This document shows, piece after piece, positions 34,701 to 44,787 of a stretch of 64,000 nucleotides of DNA (within the stretch, counting starts at the first letter, position 1; every line of letters begins with the position of its first letter). The notes beneath the pieces were generated by a model. It saw only the letters and a list, made by a program, of their open reading frames with translations, searched no databases and was not told the origin of the DNA. This stretch comes from Girardinichthys multiradiatus. Taxonomy: Eukaryota; Chordata; Actinopteri; Cyprinodontiformes; Goodeidae. The stretch spans positions 124,001-188,000 of the forward strand of contig NC_061804.1 of NCBI RefSeq assembly GCF_021462225.1. Reading direction: 5' to 3'. The position numbers and the translations under genes are program-made.

Positions 34701-37700
34701 CTGCCAACATGTGACAAATAATCCTGAAGCTGAAAGGAACTGGGCTGTAGACCCTTTCCATAAACATGTCAAATTATGCTTATTCAACTACTAGTTTAGA
34801 TCTCAGGAAACTTTCTGAAACAACCTTGGACTCATTTGCGAAAAGTCGTCATTTTCTTCCCTTCTTAATGGATGCAATCCTAACGGCCCCATTATTGTGG
34901 TTGTTCTGTTTATAAGAATGTTACCTACAACCATATTCAGAACTGAAGAAGCTTTTTGGATGAGATAAAACATCTTCAAGAAACAAGAGAAGAAGTCCAC
35001 TTGATTCTACTGAAGCACTTAGGATGGTCATGTTCTGGATGACAGAGAGCCTACAGCAGCTTCATTAAACACAACATGGACCTTAAAGTTCATGAAGTTC
35101 CATGTTGGAACACTGAACATGTAAGCAACTGGTTTGTTAGGATTATCCAATGTAATCTGATCCTGATCCAGTTGTCTCTCCCTCAGAGCCCAGCATGGTC
35201 AGCATGTCAGAGGTCATGGGTCAGACAGGAGAGAAGACCAGAGGAGAGGCTCTGAGCAACAGCAGTCAGCTTTATCTGCCAAGTTTGTGACGCAAACCAG
35301 GTATTTGGCTTCGGTTCCACTTTGCTCTCAATTTTTTCAGAATTATAAAAGGGAAATAAAAATGTTTTTGTAAATATATAAAATGTTTTTTACAAATCTG
35401 GACTCTGACTGTGAGGTGTCAGAGAAACAGTCGGTCTCTGCTGACAGTGCTCTGTAGCGCCACCTGAAGGTAAAAGCCTAAACATCCTGTGTGCAGGGTG
35501 TGTGGGGTCTGCAGAGGTTATAGCTGCCTTTTTCCTGACCCTTGACCTGTATAAGTCCTGGATGGAAGGAAGGTCAGCCCTGATGATTCTCTCTGCAGAC
35601 CTGATTGTTGGTTGCAGTCTGGACCTGTCCTGTTTTGTGGATGATCCAAACCAGATTGAGACGGATGAAGACAGGACAGACTGAATGATGGCAGTGGAGA
35701 ACAGTAACAGTGATGTCATCTGCAAGCTTCAGGAGTTTCACAGAGGGGTCTGCTGAGGTGCAGCAGAAGCTGTTAAAAACAGAGGCCCTCAGCAACCTCA
35801 GGAGAAAGCCCAGAAGAAATGGTCAGGTCTGACATTCAGTTTGGATGTTTTTTTATTCTCAGGGCTGCCTTGCTTTGTTGGGCTGGACTAGTCAGAACTA
35901 TTAGCTACATTTTATTTTCATACACCTGCAGCTGGACAGGAAGTCCAGCTCATTTATTCAAGATGGTTCTCCAGTTTGCCCTGGAGGAAGAACAGTGTGA
36001 GCCATGTTTGTTAGAGCACATCACGCTGGTACAGTTTTATCCAAAGGTGGATACGGTTCTGTCTTGCAACTTGACCAAGTGTATGTAAATGACCCCACCA
36101 CCAGCCAACCACAGACAGGTCATTTTCATCCAATCAGAGAATTCCTTGCAAATGCTGCATTCGGTTGGTTGAAAACAGCCAAGAACAACAAACAACCAGC
36201 AAATCAAAATACTGCAGCAAGCAGCAGAAATGACAAAATGATAGGATTTAAGAAAACACGAGAGACCCTAATGAAGTAGGAATAATACATTTATATAACC
36301 CTTTTCAATAAGGTTAACCAAAGTGCTTCACTGTGAGTAAAATAAGACATAAGAAATAACGGTAGGATAAAAAAATAGAGAGGCAAAAAGTGTCACTACT
36401 GGCTATTAAAGCCATCTTTAATAGATGTGTCTTCAGTCTGGACTTAATGAGGCCCAGGTCAGAGGTCAGTCTTATTTCAGCCGGGAGTTTATTCCAAAGT
36501 CTAGGAGCTGCCACAGATAAGGCTCCGTCACCTCTGAGCTTATATTTAGACCATTGCTTCTCCAACAGGTGCTGATTTGAGGCCCTCAAGACAGACATGC
36601 CCACCAACAGTTAAAAGATCACACAAATACAACAGAGCCAAACTATTTAGAGCTTTAAAACAAGCATTCAACGTTTGAAACCAACCCTAAACTGGAAGGG
36701 GAGCCAGTGAAGAGATTTAAGTATTGGTGTGATGTGATCCTGTTTCCCAGTGCTTGTTAGGAGACGGCAGCAGCATCCTGGATGGTCTGGAGACAACTCA
36801 GCAGAGACTGGTTTACATCGAGTTACAAGAAATTACAATAGTCCAGACAAGTCATAAAAGCATGGACAGCCTTCTCAAAGTCATTAGAATATAAAGAGCT
36901 TCTGCCAGGAGGTCCTCACCACATTATTTGTTTGTCAAGGTTAAAATGTGAGTCAAAGAGCAGAGAGAGGAATCAAGGCCAGCTGCTGCTACTGTGTCCA
37001 CATACATTCAGTTCTGTCCTCATTTAACATTAGATATGAAGCAGTTGCTGACTTGGAGATACAGACCCACAAAGAAGCTGCTTCGTCCTGTCACAATTTA
37101 CTGGCAGATGTATTTCTATGTCATTGGCAAACTAAGATGTGAAAATATTAGCAGACAATAGAGAAAACATGTTTCTTCATGAGAATACGACAAGACTTTT
37201 ACGTCACATCTAAAAGATGTCTTCCTCCAAAGATCTACTGTAAAAATATTATTCAATCGTCACTTAGTAGCTCAACAAATGCCAGAATATTGCCTCAAAT
37301 ATACAATAAAAGGAAGCACATGTGTTTGACTAATTATCACTAAATTCGACCGTTTTGTTCAACAGTTTCTGCTGATTTGCTGGTTATAATTGGCTGTTTT
37401 CATCCAACCGAATGCAGAATGAAAAAGACCCGTCTGTGATTGGCAGGTGGTGACATACACTTTGTCAAGTTGCAACAGAGACAGAACCGAGCCCAGAGAC
37501 AGAACCGAGCAAAGAGCAGGTAGAGCAAGAGCATCAGAGCTGAGTGTGCACCAGAACACCTATAGAGCGAGTGTTTAGATTGAAATGCACACATCACAAA
37601 TTGTTGTTTGTTCACATAGATACGTGACCTCATATGGGCCTCACTGTGCCCCTCATATGGGTCTGACTGTGCCCCTCAAATGGGTCTGACTGTGCCCCTC

Positions 37701-40700
37701 ATATGGGTCTGACTGTGCCCCTCAAATGGGCCTCACTGTGCCCCTCATATGGGTCTGACTGTGCCCCTCATATGGGTCTGACTGTGCCCCTCATATGGGT
37801 CTGACTGTGCCCCTCATATGGGTCTGACTGTGCCCCTCATATGGGTCTGACTGTGCCCCTCATATGGGTCTGACTGTGCCCCTCATATGGGTCTCACTGT
37901 GCCCCTCATATGGGTCTGACAGTGCCCCTCATATGGGTCTGACTGTGCCCCTCAAATGGGCCTCACTGTGCCCCTCATATGGGTCTGACTGTGCCCCTCA
38001 TATGGGTCTGACTGTGCCCCTCACATGGGTCTCACTGTGCCCCTCACATGGGTCTCACTGTGCCCCTCATATGGGTCTGACTGTGCCCCTCAAATGGGCC
38101 TCACTGTGCCCCTCACATGGGTCTCACTGTGCCCCTCATATGGGTCTGACTGTGCCCCTCACATGGGTCTCACTGTGCCCCTCATATGGGTCTGACTGTG
38201 CCCCTCATATGGGTCTGACTGTGCCCCTCATATGGGTCTCACTGTGCCCCTCATATGGGTCTGACTGTGCCCCTCATATGGGTCTGACTGTGCCCCTCAC
38301 ATGGGTCTCACTGTGCCCCTCATATGGGTCTGACTGTGCCCCTCATATGGGTCTGACTGTGCCCCTCACATGGGTCTCACTGTGCCCCTCATATGGGTCT
38401 CACTGTGCCCCTCATATGGGTCTGACTGTGCCCCTCACATGGGTCTCACTGTGCCCCTCATATGGGTCTGACTGTGCCCCTCAAATGGGCCTCACTGTGC
38501 CCCTCACATGGGTCTCACTGTGCCCCTCATATGGGTCTGACTGTGCCCCTCACATGGGTCTCACTGTGCCCCTCATATGGGTCTGACTGTGCCCCTCATA
38601 TGGGTCTGACTGTGCCCCTCATATGGGTCTCACTGTGCCCCTCATATGGGTCTGACTGTGCCCCTCATATGGGTCTGACTGTGCCCCTCACATGGGTCTC
38701 ACTGTGCCCCTCATATGGGTCTGACTGTGCCCCTCATATGGGTCTGACTGTGCCCCTCACATGGGTCTCACTGTGCCCCTCATATGGGTCTCACTGTGCC
38801 CCTCATATGGGTCTGACTGTGCCCCTCACATGGGTCTCACTGTGCCCCTCATATGGGTCTGACTGTGCCCCTCAAATGGGCCTCACTGTGCCCCTCACAT
38901 GGGTCTCACTGTGCCCCTCATATGGGTCTGACTGTGCCCCTCACATGGGTCTCACTGTGCCCCTCATATGGGTCTGACTGTGCCCCTCACATGGGTCTGA
39001 CTGTGCTCAGGTTGGAGGCCCAAATAAAAGCCCAACCCTGTTTCCGTTTCCAGATGCATGTTGAGATGGAAAAGAATCCAGATTCCAGGAAAGTCAAAAC
39101 GAAAGACAGAAAAACAAAAACATGTTCAGAAATGATTATTTTTTTAAAGTCAACTTTTAAATATATGGGGATAAATATGAAAGAAATGAAAGAGCTTACT
39201 AAATTGGTCCTCCATACAGAGACAGAACCAAGAGAGCTGAAAGATACCGGAGCACAAGCCCAAACGGGTTCTGAGTGACTAAACAGCATCTGACCCAACT
39301 GCTCTGGTCCAATGATAAAAGCGGTTTTCTGGCATCAGAACCTGCTGGACCATTACATGTTGCTTTGTTGAATTCCTTACCGTTTCCCAAACCATTCCAA
39401 AGTTAAGAGACGGATATTTCTAACATTTCAAAACCACAAGTTTAGTTTTTCAAGAACCTGAGTTTAGCAGAAGATAGTCTGGATGTTCTTCCTCAGTTTC
39501 CCTCAGAAGGTTGGATCTTATGTCTGTTGTAAGGTAATCATGGTTCTGGTCACTGCTCCAAACAGTGACCAGAACCAATATGATCATGTCTATTTAATGG
39601 GTTCATACTATGATTTCATCATAAACTGCAGAGATAGACAAATCTGATGTCCAGAACATGCTGGTACCTCCTTCATCAGGCTGTGTGAGCTTTACTGAGA
39701 CAGCCTTACAACGGTATCTTCAGGATATGAACAGCCTCAGCTGCTGTCTGGCTGCACTGGAGCCATGTGAAGAGGTTCAGCTTGGTGGCCATCACCTGTG
39801 ACACCAAGTCCCAGCTAGATGCACTACCTCCGTCACTGTCCTGCAGATGAACCACATTACATCCAAACCGGACCTAAGCTGCTAACCCAGTTCTGTTAGG
39901 GTATCTGTAGACAGTCAGGAAGATACAGCCCTGTGTGATGATGTTCTGATGCAGAAATGTTGTTTCTCAGAGACTGAGCATGGAGACCACCTGGGGAACC
40001 TGAGTGCAGCTTAACTACTGCAAAAACACTAGAGAAGGAGTTCCTCCAACACTGTTGATGCCGGCAGAGGAACAACTGAGGAACCACTGATCCTCAGTTA
40101 ACTTCACTCTTTTACTGGATGGGTGGATGAACAACATCAGGACCATCTGGACCATGCTCTGCTGACACTATGAAGCTCAGGTGATGCAGGTGAAATTCTA
40201 ATAAAGCGGCTTGTTCCACAGAGAGACGGTTCCTGCCCCTCTTTCACAGTACTTCCTAAACTGGGAGCACTAGAACCAGCCAGAACTAATCAGAACGTCT
40301 GGTCTCCTTTGGATGTTCAGGTGTTGGTGGGTCTGTAGGTGAACCTGGAACCACCATCAGCTGATTGTCTCCAGCCTGGGATCGTGAAGCTATCAGGATT
40401 GTGATCTGGGTCTCCAGGCTGTTTCTCTGATGAACATTTAATAGATTACAGAACAACAGCATCCAGATGTTGCAAATGTACCTTTTTATTATATATGTGA
40501 ATATTGTAAATATTTATATTCTGCAATACAAAAACAGAACCAGAGAGCAAAGTGGACCGGAGTCAAATTCCTTGTTTGTATGTACGAACTTGGCAATAAA
40601 GCTGATTCTGATTCTGATCAGAACCGATCTGAACCAATCAGAGTCGATCACTGACTGCATACTGGTGCGTCATGATAACAAAACCCAGCCTGACATAAAC

Positions 40701-41764
40701 CCACCTGGCCTCAATGGTTCTGTTCTGACTCTGTTTGGGTTTAAATTAAAATAAAAACAATAATAAACCGGCAGCTCTCTTCCTGTCACATGAGCCAGTC
40801 AGAACCCATCTAAGACCTTTAGCAAATGCAAATATCCGGGACAGGAACCAGTAAAACCAGAGAAATTAGTAAAGGTTCTGTTTTGAGTGAAAAGATACCT
40901 TTTGGACACGTCCATCAGAACCCCTGAGAAGACCTGCTCCCCCAGCCGGAATGACACCACCAGCGCGTCATCGATCACGTGCTCCAGGCTGACCCGGACC
41001 TCTGTACCAGGACTTAGGTCCAGCAGGGACCTCGGTTCCGACCCGGAGCCATTCTCGTGTTTCGCTGAGCTCTTACGAAACCTGGTACCAGGTTGTGGAT
41101 CCTCGTCCAAAACGGAATCCTCCGTAGGTCCAGACCCCAGCTCTTCTTGGTCCAAAATCGTATAGCACCGGTCCAGTTCCGTGGTCTCTGTAGGTTCTGC
41201 CGGTTCAGCCAGGGAAAGACCGGCCTCGGAGACCGAAGCGGGGTCCGGGACCGAGTGCAGAAACACTGCGGGGGGTTGCGGGTCCAGGGAGATGGTTCGA
41301 TAGCTACTGGTACTCTCTGAGCTCAGCAATCCAGGAAAGACCCTATCAGACCCGCTGCGGTCCACAGGGAGGTCCGAAACGTCTTTGCTCGCGGTTTGGT
41401 CCAGGTGGGCGCCGCTCCGGTCCAGCAAATCGTCTGTGGACCCGCTCCGGTCCAGCAAATCGTCTGTGGACCCGCTCCGGTCCAGCAAATCCTCTGTGGT
41501 TTGGCTCCGGTCTAGTTGACCCTCTGTGGTTCTGTCTGTCCCGGGTAAAACCGGTCCCGCCCCGGGCTTCTGCTCTGGACCAACATGGCGGCCCTCCCCA
41601 GATTCTCCGTTCTCTGGATTCCCGCCTGGACTGGATTCTGGGGAATTGCTGGGCTCCGCCGGGACCTCATGGTCCCCCGGCCTCCCCGGTCCCGGTTCTG
41701 GCGGATCCTCTGACCGTGTTGTGCTCGGAACCACAGCTCCTGGCTCAGCAGCCACGGCCGCCAT
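30064..41764 (-). CDS. pwwp2a: PWWP domain-containing protein 2A (Pwwp2a), two coding exons
   Basis: Nuclear chromatin reader. The mammalian protein binds H2A.Z nucleosomes and H3K36me3 and recruits an MTA-HDAC-RBBP subcomplex. Coding exons are 41764-40899 and 31759-30064, joined AG|G (Arg) across a 9,139-bp GT-AG intron, giving 853 codons (human about 755). Residues 250-289 carry the PWWP2A block TEVRVSLEHVIDDALVVSF...FSGVLMD. After the junction come FGPYGIPIT, then the SKPPPLF-EGAPYPPPLFIRDTYNQ block, IKRPKR, and LRPRQVLCDKC. The PWWP domain is at about 750-835 (FPWWPAR near 763-769), and the protein ends QLTPEVRALLTQFET. PWWP2B is excluded by the N-terminus and linker. Oddities: a 10-residue DLLDRSGSTD repeat at about 83-119 and a Ser run before the PWWP domain. 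Further alternative 3' exons, known in mammals, were not searched out. Confidence 0.95.
31775..32139. other. pwwp2a intron sequence, nothing recognised
   Basis: Intronic sequence next to the exon 2 acceptor. I see no repeat or conserved element. Confidence 0.4.
32140..32590 (+). mobile_element. Tc1/mariner remnant in pwwp2a intron (C-terminal part)
   Basis: The plus-strand reading shows DLNPIEHLWDI (catalytic Glu block, about 32,192-32,223), then HQVAPQTVQKLSDDLV and LLRSMAH-like sequence, the end of a fish Tc1-type transposase. Non-coding terminal sequence follows to about 32,590. The upstream part is missing. Confidence 0.7.
32622..34230 (-). mobile_element. Tc1-like transposon copy 2, 1,609 bp, frameshifted
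   Basis: Same family as 15,164-16,773, with the same long inverted repeats (CAGGTCCTTCTC... ends) and TA duplications at 32620-32621 and 34231-34232. It lies in the pwwp2a intron. It is one base shorter than copy 1, and the missing base falls in the transposase reading frame. Confidence 0.95.
32899..33902 (-). pseudogene. Tc1-like transposase broken by a 1-bp deletion
   Basis: The start codon corresponding to copy 1 is at 33902. Where copy 1 reads ATGTCTTTCTGTG (plus strand), this copy reads ATGTCTTCTGTG at about 33821-33832. One T is lost, which shifts the frame within the first helix-turn-helix. The rest (from 33762, residues after GRKKCGRK) is open to the end, with all three catalytic blocks (LFSDER, FQHDLAPAH, NPIENLW). 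The first block reads SDER rather than SDES. A 287-codon product from an internal ATG would lack part of the DNA-binding domain. Confidence 0.92.
34235..35390. other. pwwp2a intron sequence, mostly unassigned
   Basis: Contains a very short telomere-like run (CCCTAACCCTAACCC, about 34,393-34,409). Otherwise no recognised repeat or coding signal. Confidence 0.4.
35395..35800 (-). mobile_element. Rex1-like LINE C-terminal RT fragment
   Basis: The minus-strand reading has FSTAIIQSVLSSSVSIWFG, then RSAERIIRADLPSIQDLY and ADPTHPAHRMFRLLPSGGA. This is nearly the same protein text as the plus-strand LINE at 5495-5866. A short FCCTSADPSVKLLKLADD piece upstream is joined out of frame. Confidence 0.8.
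36040..36215 (+). repeat. Left arm of an inverted repeat pair
   Basis: Shares with the reverse complement of 37,365-37,500 the words GGTTCTGTCT, TGCAACTTGA, AGTGTATGT, CTGCATTCGGTTGG, GAAAACAGCCAA and ACCAGCAAATCA, in the same order with small indels. An L2-type fragment lies between the arms. Confidence 0.7.
36285..36840 (-). mobile_element. L2-type LINE 3' fragment
   Basis: The minus-strand reading at 36,607-36,390 gives LRASNQHLLEKQWSKYK, then GDGALSVAAPRLWNKLP and LIKSRLKTHLL, the L2-type LINE C-terminus. The adjoining stretch to about 36,840 is related repeat sequence but looks like a different piece. Confidence 0.7.
37365..37500 (-). repeat. Right arm of an inverted repeat pair
   Basis: The reverse complement matches 36,040-36,215 (see that entry). 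A tandem 20-bp duplication (CAGAGACAGAACCGAGC twice) lies at its outer end, 37,478-37,510. Confidence 0.7.
37628..39006. repeat. 23-bp minisatellite, 60 units, with a 17-unit higher-order repeat
   Basis: The unit contains ATATGGGTCTGACTGTGCCC. The word ATGGG recurs exactly every 23 bp from 37,634 to 38,991 (59 intervals), so there is no length change in any unit. Units fall into four main types at two variable sites (AT/AC/AA before TGGG; TCTGACT, TCTCACT or CCTCACT after). From 38,071 the order of types repeats with a 17-unit (391-bp) period: 38,071-38,461, 38,462-38,852, then a partial third copy. It lies inside the pwwp2a intron. Long open frames through it are a by-product of the repeat, not genes. 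Confidence 0.97.
39010..40405. other. pwwp2a intron sequence, unassigned
   Basis: No gene or clear repeat. The 39,050-39,290 stretch is open on the plus strand only because the minisatellite frame runs into it. Confidence 0.4.
40410..40625 (+). mobile_element. Rex1-like LINE 3' end with (TCTGAT)n tail
   Basis: Begins with the GCTGTTTCTCTGATGAACA block that also ends the LINE at 5830-5866. It then has CAAATTCCTTGTTTGT and ACTTGGCAATAAAGCTGATT, ending in a short TCTGAT repeat, the typical tail of this family. Confidence 0.7.
40899..41764 (-). CDS. pwwp2a: pwwp2a coding exon 1 (residues 1-288)
   Basis: Begins MAAVAAEPGA at the ATG at 41764-41762. It ends VSK + AG at 40899, followed by the donor GTATCT. 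The start matches the MAAVAAE start of mammalian PWWP2A. The first 240 residues are low-complexity and acidic/proline-rich. The last 40 are the conserved block with IDDALVVSF and SGVLMD. Three near-identical 30-bp repeats (41408-41518) lengthen the disordered part. Confidence 0.93.
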
Positions 41765-42060
41765 TTTGTTCCGTTGATCTACTGAGTGGCGATAAGGCCC
41801 CGCCTTCCTGCTCCGCGGACTCCTACCTGGAGCTTCTCTGATTGGTCCGAACTCCTGTCAATTAACTATATAGGGGCAGAGTGACGACTGTGATTGGTTA
41901 ATTCAGCTCGAGTCTGTGACTCCGCATCGTTTCTCAGCCGGTGAAACAGACGCAGCGCCAAGTGGTCGGAGCTTCCCTCCATGAAACACTCCAGATCTCA
42001 GGCGGGAAGACCCGTTAGGATCCAGCAGCAGAGCGGATCACGTGACTGATGGGGCCATAT
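41765..42060 (-). promoter_or_regulatory. pwwp2a: Probable pwwp2a promoter region
   Basis: Immediately upstream of the start codon, and GC-rich relative to its surroundings. The start codon itself lies in AAAATGGCGGC, a YY1-type motif. Two CCAAT boxes on the minus strand (plus ATTGG at 41841-41845 and 41893-41897) and a CACGTG E-box near 42038 are seen. No TATA box is obvious; the transcription start is unknown. Confidence 0.5.
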
Positions 42061-42535
42061 CAGAGCTGTTCAGATGCTGAGACCCTAACATTTAAAATGT
42101 CTGAACAAAGTCACCACGATGAACTCTAGGCTGTGCATAATCCTGCAGCTTTATTAAGATATTCCACTTTAAATAGTTATTGACACAGTAAGATTGGACC
42201 TTTCTGGACTGTCTCCTCCCATCTCGCCCACTTTTCTCTTCTAGCTACTGCTACCTCCAACGATATTTGCTTCTTTATTCATCTCAGACATCTTCCTCCT
42301 GGCTCGGATCTGTTTAGGTGTGTTTCTCTCTTAGATGAAGCCACTAAAGGAGATACCATTCCCATCAACTCTACTTTTTCTTAAACATAAAAAGTACTCG
42401 TGGATCAGTACCTCTAAGTTTTTTTGTGTATCTGCTCTGTGTTTTCAAACCCCTTTGTAGCGGCAGAAGGCTGCTCAAAATAAGCAAGGTTCTGGTCTGG
42501 AAGAAGGTTTTATTACTTTTATAACGGAGTCATTC
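42060..42535. other. Intergenic, nothing recognised
   Basis: Between the pwwp2a promoter and an L2 tail. No coding signal. Confidence 0.4.
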
Positions 42536-42539
42536 CTTT

Positions 42540-42822
42540 TCACTGCCGCCTTATGAATGCTCAAGCGGAGGGATTGCTGCAAAGTCAGTGGGTAGATGTA
42601 GTTGGCTGGGTTTTCTTAGGATGAAACTTTTTTTTATACATACAGTAATATTAAACTCAACTTGATTAAATGTTTAATAACTAGGATCAAATTAGAATTT
42701 AAATGTGTTCTATTAAATCGAAATGTCTGTATTTCTGTATAGAAGATGGGTCAGACTCTTGATATGACATTTGTTGTGAATTGGATCTCTAGAAAAAAAG
42801 AAATTGAATTGAATTCCTTTAG
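42540..42822 (+). mobile_element. L2-type LINE 3' tail
   Basis: Decayed counterpart, in opposite orientation, of the 3' part at 18,022-18,300. It shares GAATGCTCAAGC..GCTGCAAAGTCA, then GCTGGGTTTTCTTAGGAT, and ends ACATTTGTTGTGAATTGG followed by AAATTGAATTGAATT. Confidence 0.6.
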
Positions 42823-42824
42823 GA

Positions 42825-43460
42825 AGCAAGCTCCACCCACACCACTACGTATAATATCCAGCTGACCCATCAACCAGCTGACTGTTGAGGAACGAACCCT
42901 GACTGGATCAAAAGACAGATGACAACTGGACTGAATCTGGACCTGATCACTGCAGCCTAGTTGGAAACATAGCTGAGGGTTTATAGTCTTTATTCACATC
43001 TTACACAGTAACTAACTGTTCTAATCACATGGACCAGAATCTGACCAGTTATCAGATTTATTACTTCTGCTGATTGCTCTGTCAGTGTCACAAAGTGATC
43101 AAAAGGAAACAATGAAAAGATATGAGTGCCACGATGTAAACTATTTAACACAAAACAGCTTAAAGTCCAAATGTGCACAAAGAAAATGAAAACTAGAACA
43201 ACCAATGGCAGAAACAAGATACAAACCTGAGGTATGAAACCAAAGCACAAAAACATGAAATAACATGGAGAAAGTGACGTGAAGTAAAACATTAAAACAC
43301 CCACAAAATAACAAGAAATAACCTACTAGAGGTCCTCCAGCAGGAACTGGTGCAGCTTGCAGATAACCGTGAAGATTAGGACCTCCATGTCTCTCATCTG
43401 GAAAAGGCTGGAATGATACAGTACCTTTAATTTTCAACCTATGCAAGTAGGTTTCGGTAT
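42825..43460. other. Intergenic, unassigned
   Basis: Open stretches on the minus strand (43,542-43,141 and 43,304-42,990) have no recognisable domain and unlikely composition. Confidence 0.4.
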
Positions 43461-43464
43461 AGTA

Positions 43465-43545
43465 AGGACACCTTCCCAGGGAGATGTTTTGGACATGTGA
43501 CACTGGAAGGAGGTCTATGGGCACAACTAGGACACCCTCCAAAGA
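43465..43545 (+). mobile_element. Possible RTE-type LINE 3' fragment
   Basis: GACACCTTCCCAGGGAGATG, then TTTTGGACATGTGACACTGG, then AAGGAGGTC resembles the 'CGCCTCCCTGGTGAGGTGTTCCGGGCATGTCC...GGGAGGAG' 3' region of fish RTE/Rex3-like LINEs. Short and decayed. Confidence 0.35.
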
Positions 43546-43549
43546 CTAA

Positions 43550-44780
43550 AGCCTCTTTCAGACCATCCTTTCAATCCGTTATCTGTAGATGGTCCTTACA
43601 TCTCACCATCAGTAGAAAGGTCTGCACACTGAATGAGGCAATTGTCTCAGATCCACCTGGAAGGAACTCACAGAGTAGGAACAACTTTGTTGGGGTGAGA
43701 TGGGACAAAGTGACAAAGCTAAGACAGCAGCGGCCATTCAGTCTGCAGAGACACTGGCTGGTCCTCCAGTGTGTATCTGGTCTGAGAAACACGTTGATGT
43801 GGTGGAGATAATAAGATGCTGATGATGGAGAACAATAGCTTTGATTGTTTTTGAAGTCTTGAATACATTTGGACAGACTGACAAACAGCTCACACAGATA
43901 TTGGTGTTGGGGAAATGCCCTTCACACATTTTATTGTGTCAGGGATATAGGCCACGGCCCTTCAGATTCATGATCCTTGCTGCGTGTTCTGGAAGCACAC
44001 ATAGCCAGTGAACCATGTGTGCTAATCTGAGAAAAAAAAAGATCATCTCTCCAGTTTCTCAATACTTTTATTGGTGACTGGCAATAAGTGCTTCAAATAA
44101 GAATCGGTGATCGATAATCAATGTGTTACATTAATAACTAGACATTAAATGTCATTCATCATCTTTTTAGCTCATATTCTTCTGATCAACCTGAAATCAA
44201 TCACCTGTTTATTTATGGCAGATGAAATTTTAATATTTAAATTCTGAATGTATCTGATTGGTTGATGTTGTGTTCTCACTGGTCCTGGCCCTGTTATGTA
44301 GTATCATCTGATTGGTTAGAGAGCATTGAGGCCACCCCTTCTTTATCTTTCAGTCCTTTTAAAGCTACACCTTCCTTCACGGCCACGCCCCAGTCATCAG
44401 GAGACACCATGCATTCCTTCAGTGACATGCCCTCTTTCAAGTGGGAGCCGGAGCTTCTTCCAGACCTTGACACACAGAGTAATTAATAGTACTGGTCAGG
44501 TTATTGACTGGAAGGCATAACTGATCGGTGAGGTGCATCATCTGTGATAATCTTAAATCAGCTTCAAGAACCCCAACAATTTAAATAAATGATAAGGCAG
44601 TAACATAATGTTTCTGATGTTCAATTGTCCTGTTGGTAATGTCTGCATACTTTCATCAGAACAAGCTGAGGTCACATTGTGTCTCTGTTGTTCAGTCAAT
44701 AGCTGAAGAGTTCTGGAGCCACAGTGCTTCTGTGTGTCCCACTAAATAACCTCACATCAGGCAGTGATGAGGACAACATT
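43550..44780. other. Intergenic; possible orphan exon at 44,357-44,486
   Basis: Mostly unassigned. A plus-strand stretch after a plausible acceptor (CTTTATCTTTCAG, ending near 44,356) stays open to a TAA at about 44,486, with the text SFKATPSFTATPQ, then MPSFKWEPELLPDLD. Its composition is protein-like but no family is recognised and no partner exon was found. Confidence 0.25.
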
Positions 44781-44787
44781 ACACATC

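Noticed and set aside
37864..38977. Open frames of 240 and 171 codons with a repeating MGLTVPL... text
   Set aside because: They are translations of the 23-bp minisatellite, which rotates frame and has no stop by construction; there is no start context, no family and no flanking exon signals.
37628..39006. CRISPR-like array
   Set aside because: Regular repeats but no distinct spacers, and a vertebrate genome; it is a minisatellite.
30064..41764. PWWP2B as the identity
   Set aside because: The N-terminal MAAVAAE start, the SKPPPLF/EGAPYPPPLFIRDTYNQ block and the TEVRVSLEHVIDDALVVSF block fit PWWP2A; PWWP2B has a shorter, different N-terminus.
43141..43542. 133-codon minus-strand open frame
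   Set aside because: Part overlaps an RTE-like LINE scrap; the remainder is hydrophobic low-complexity text without a family.
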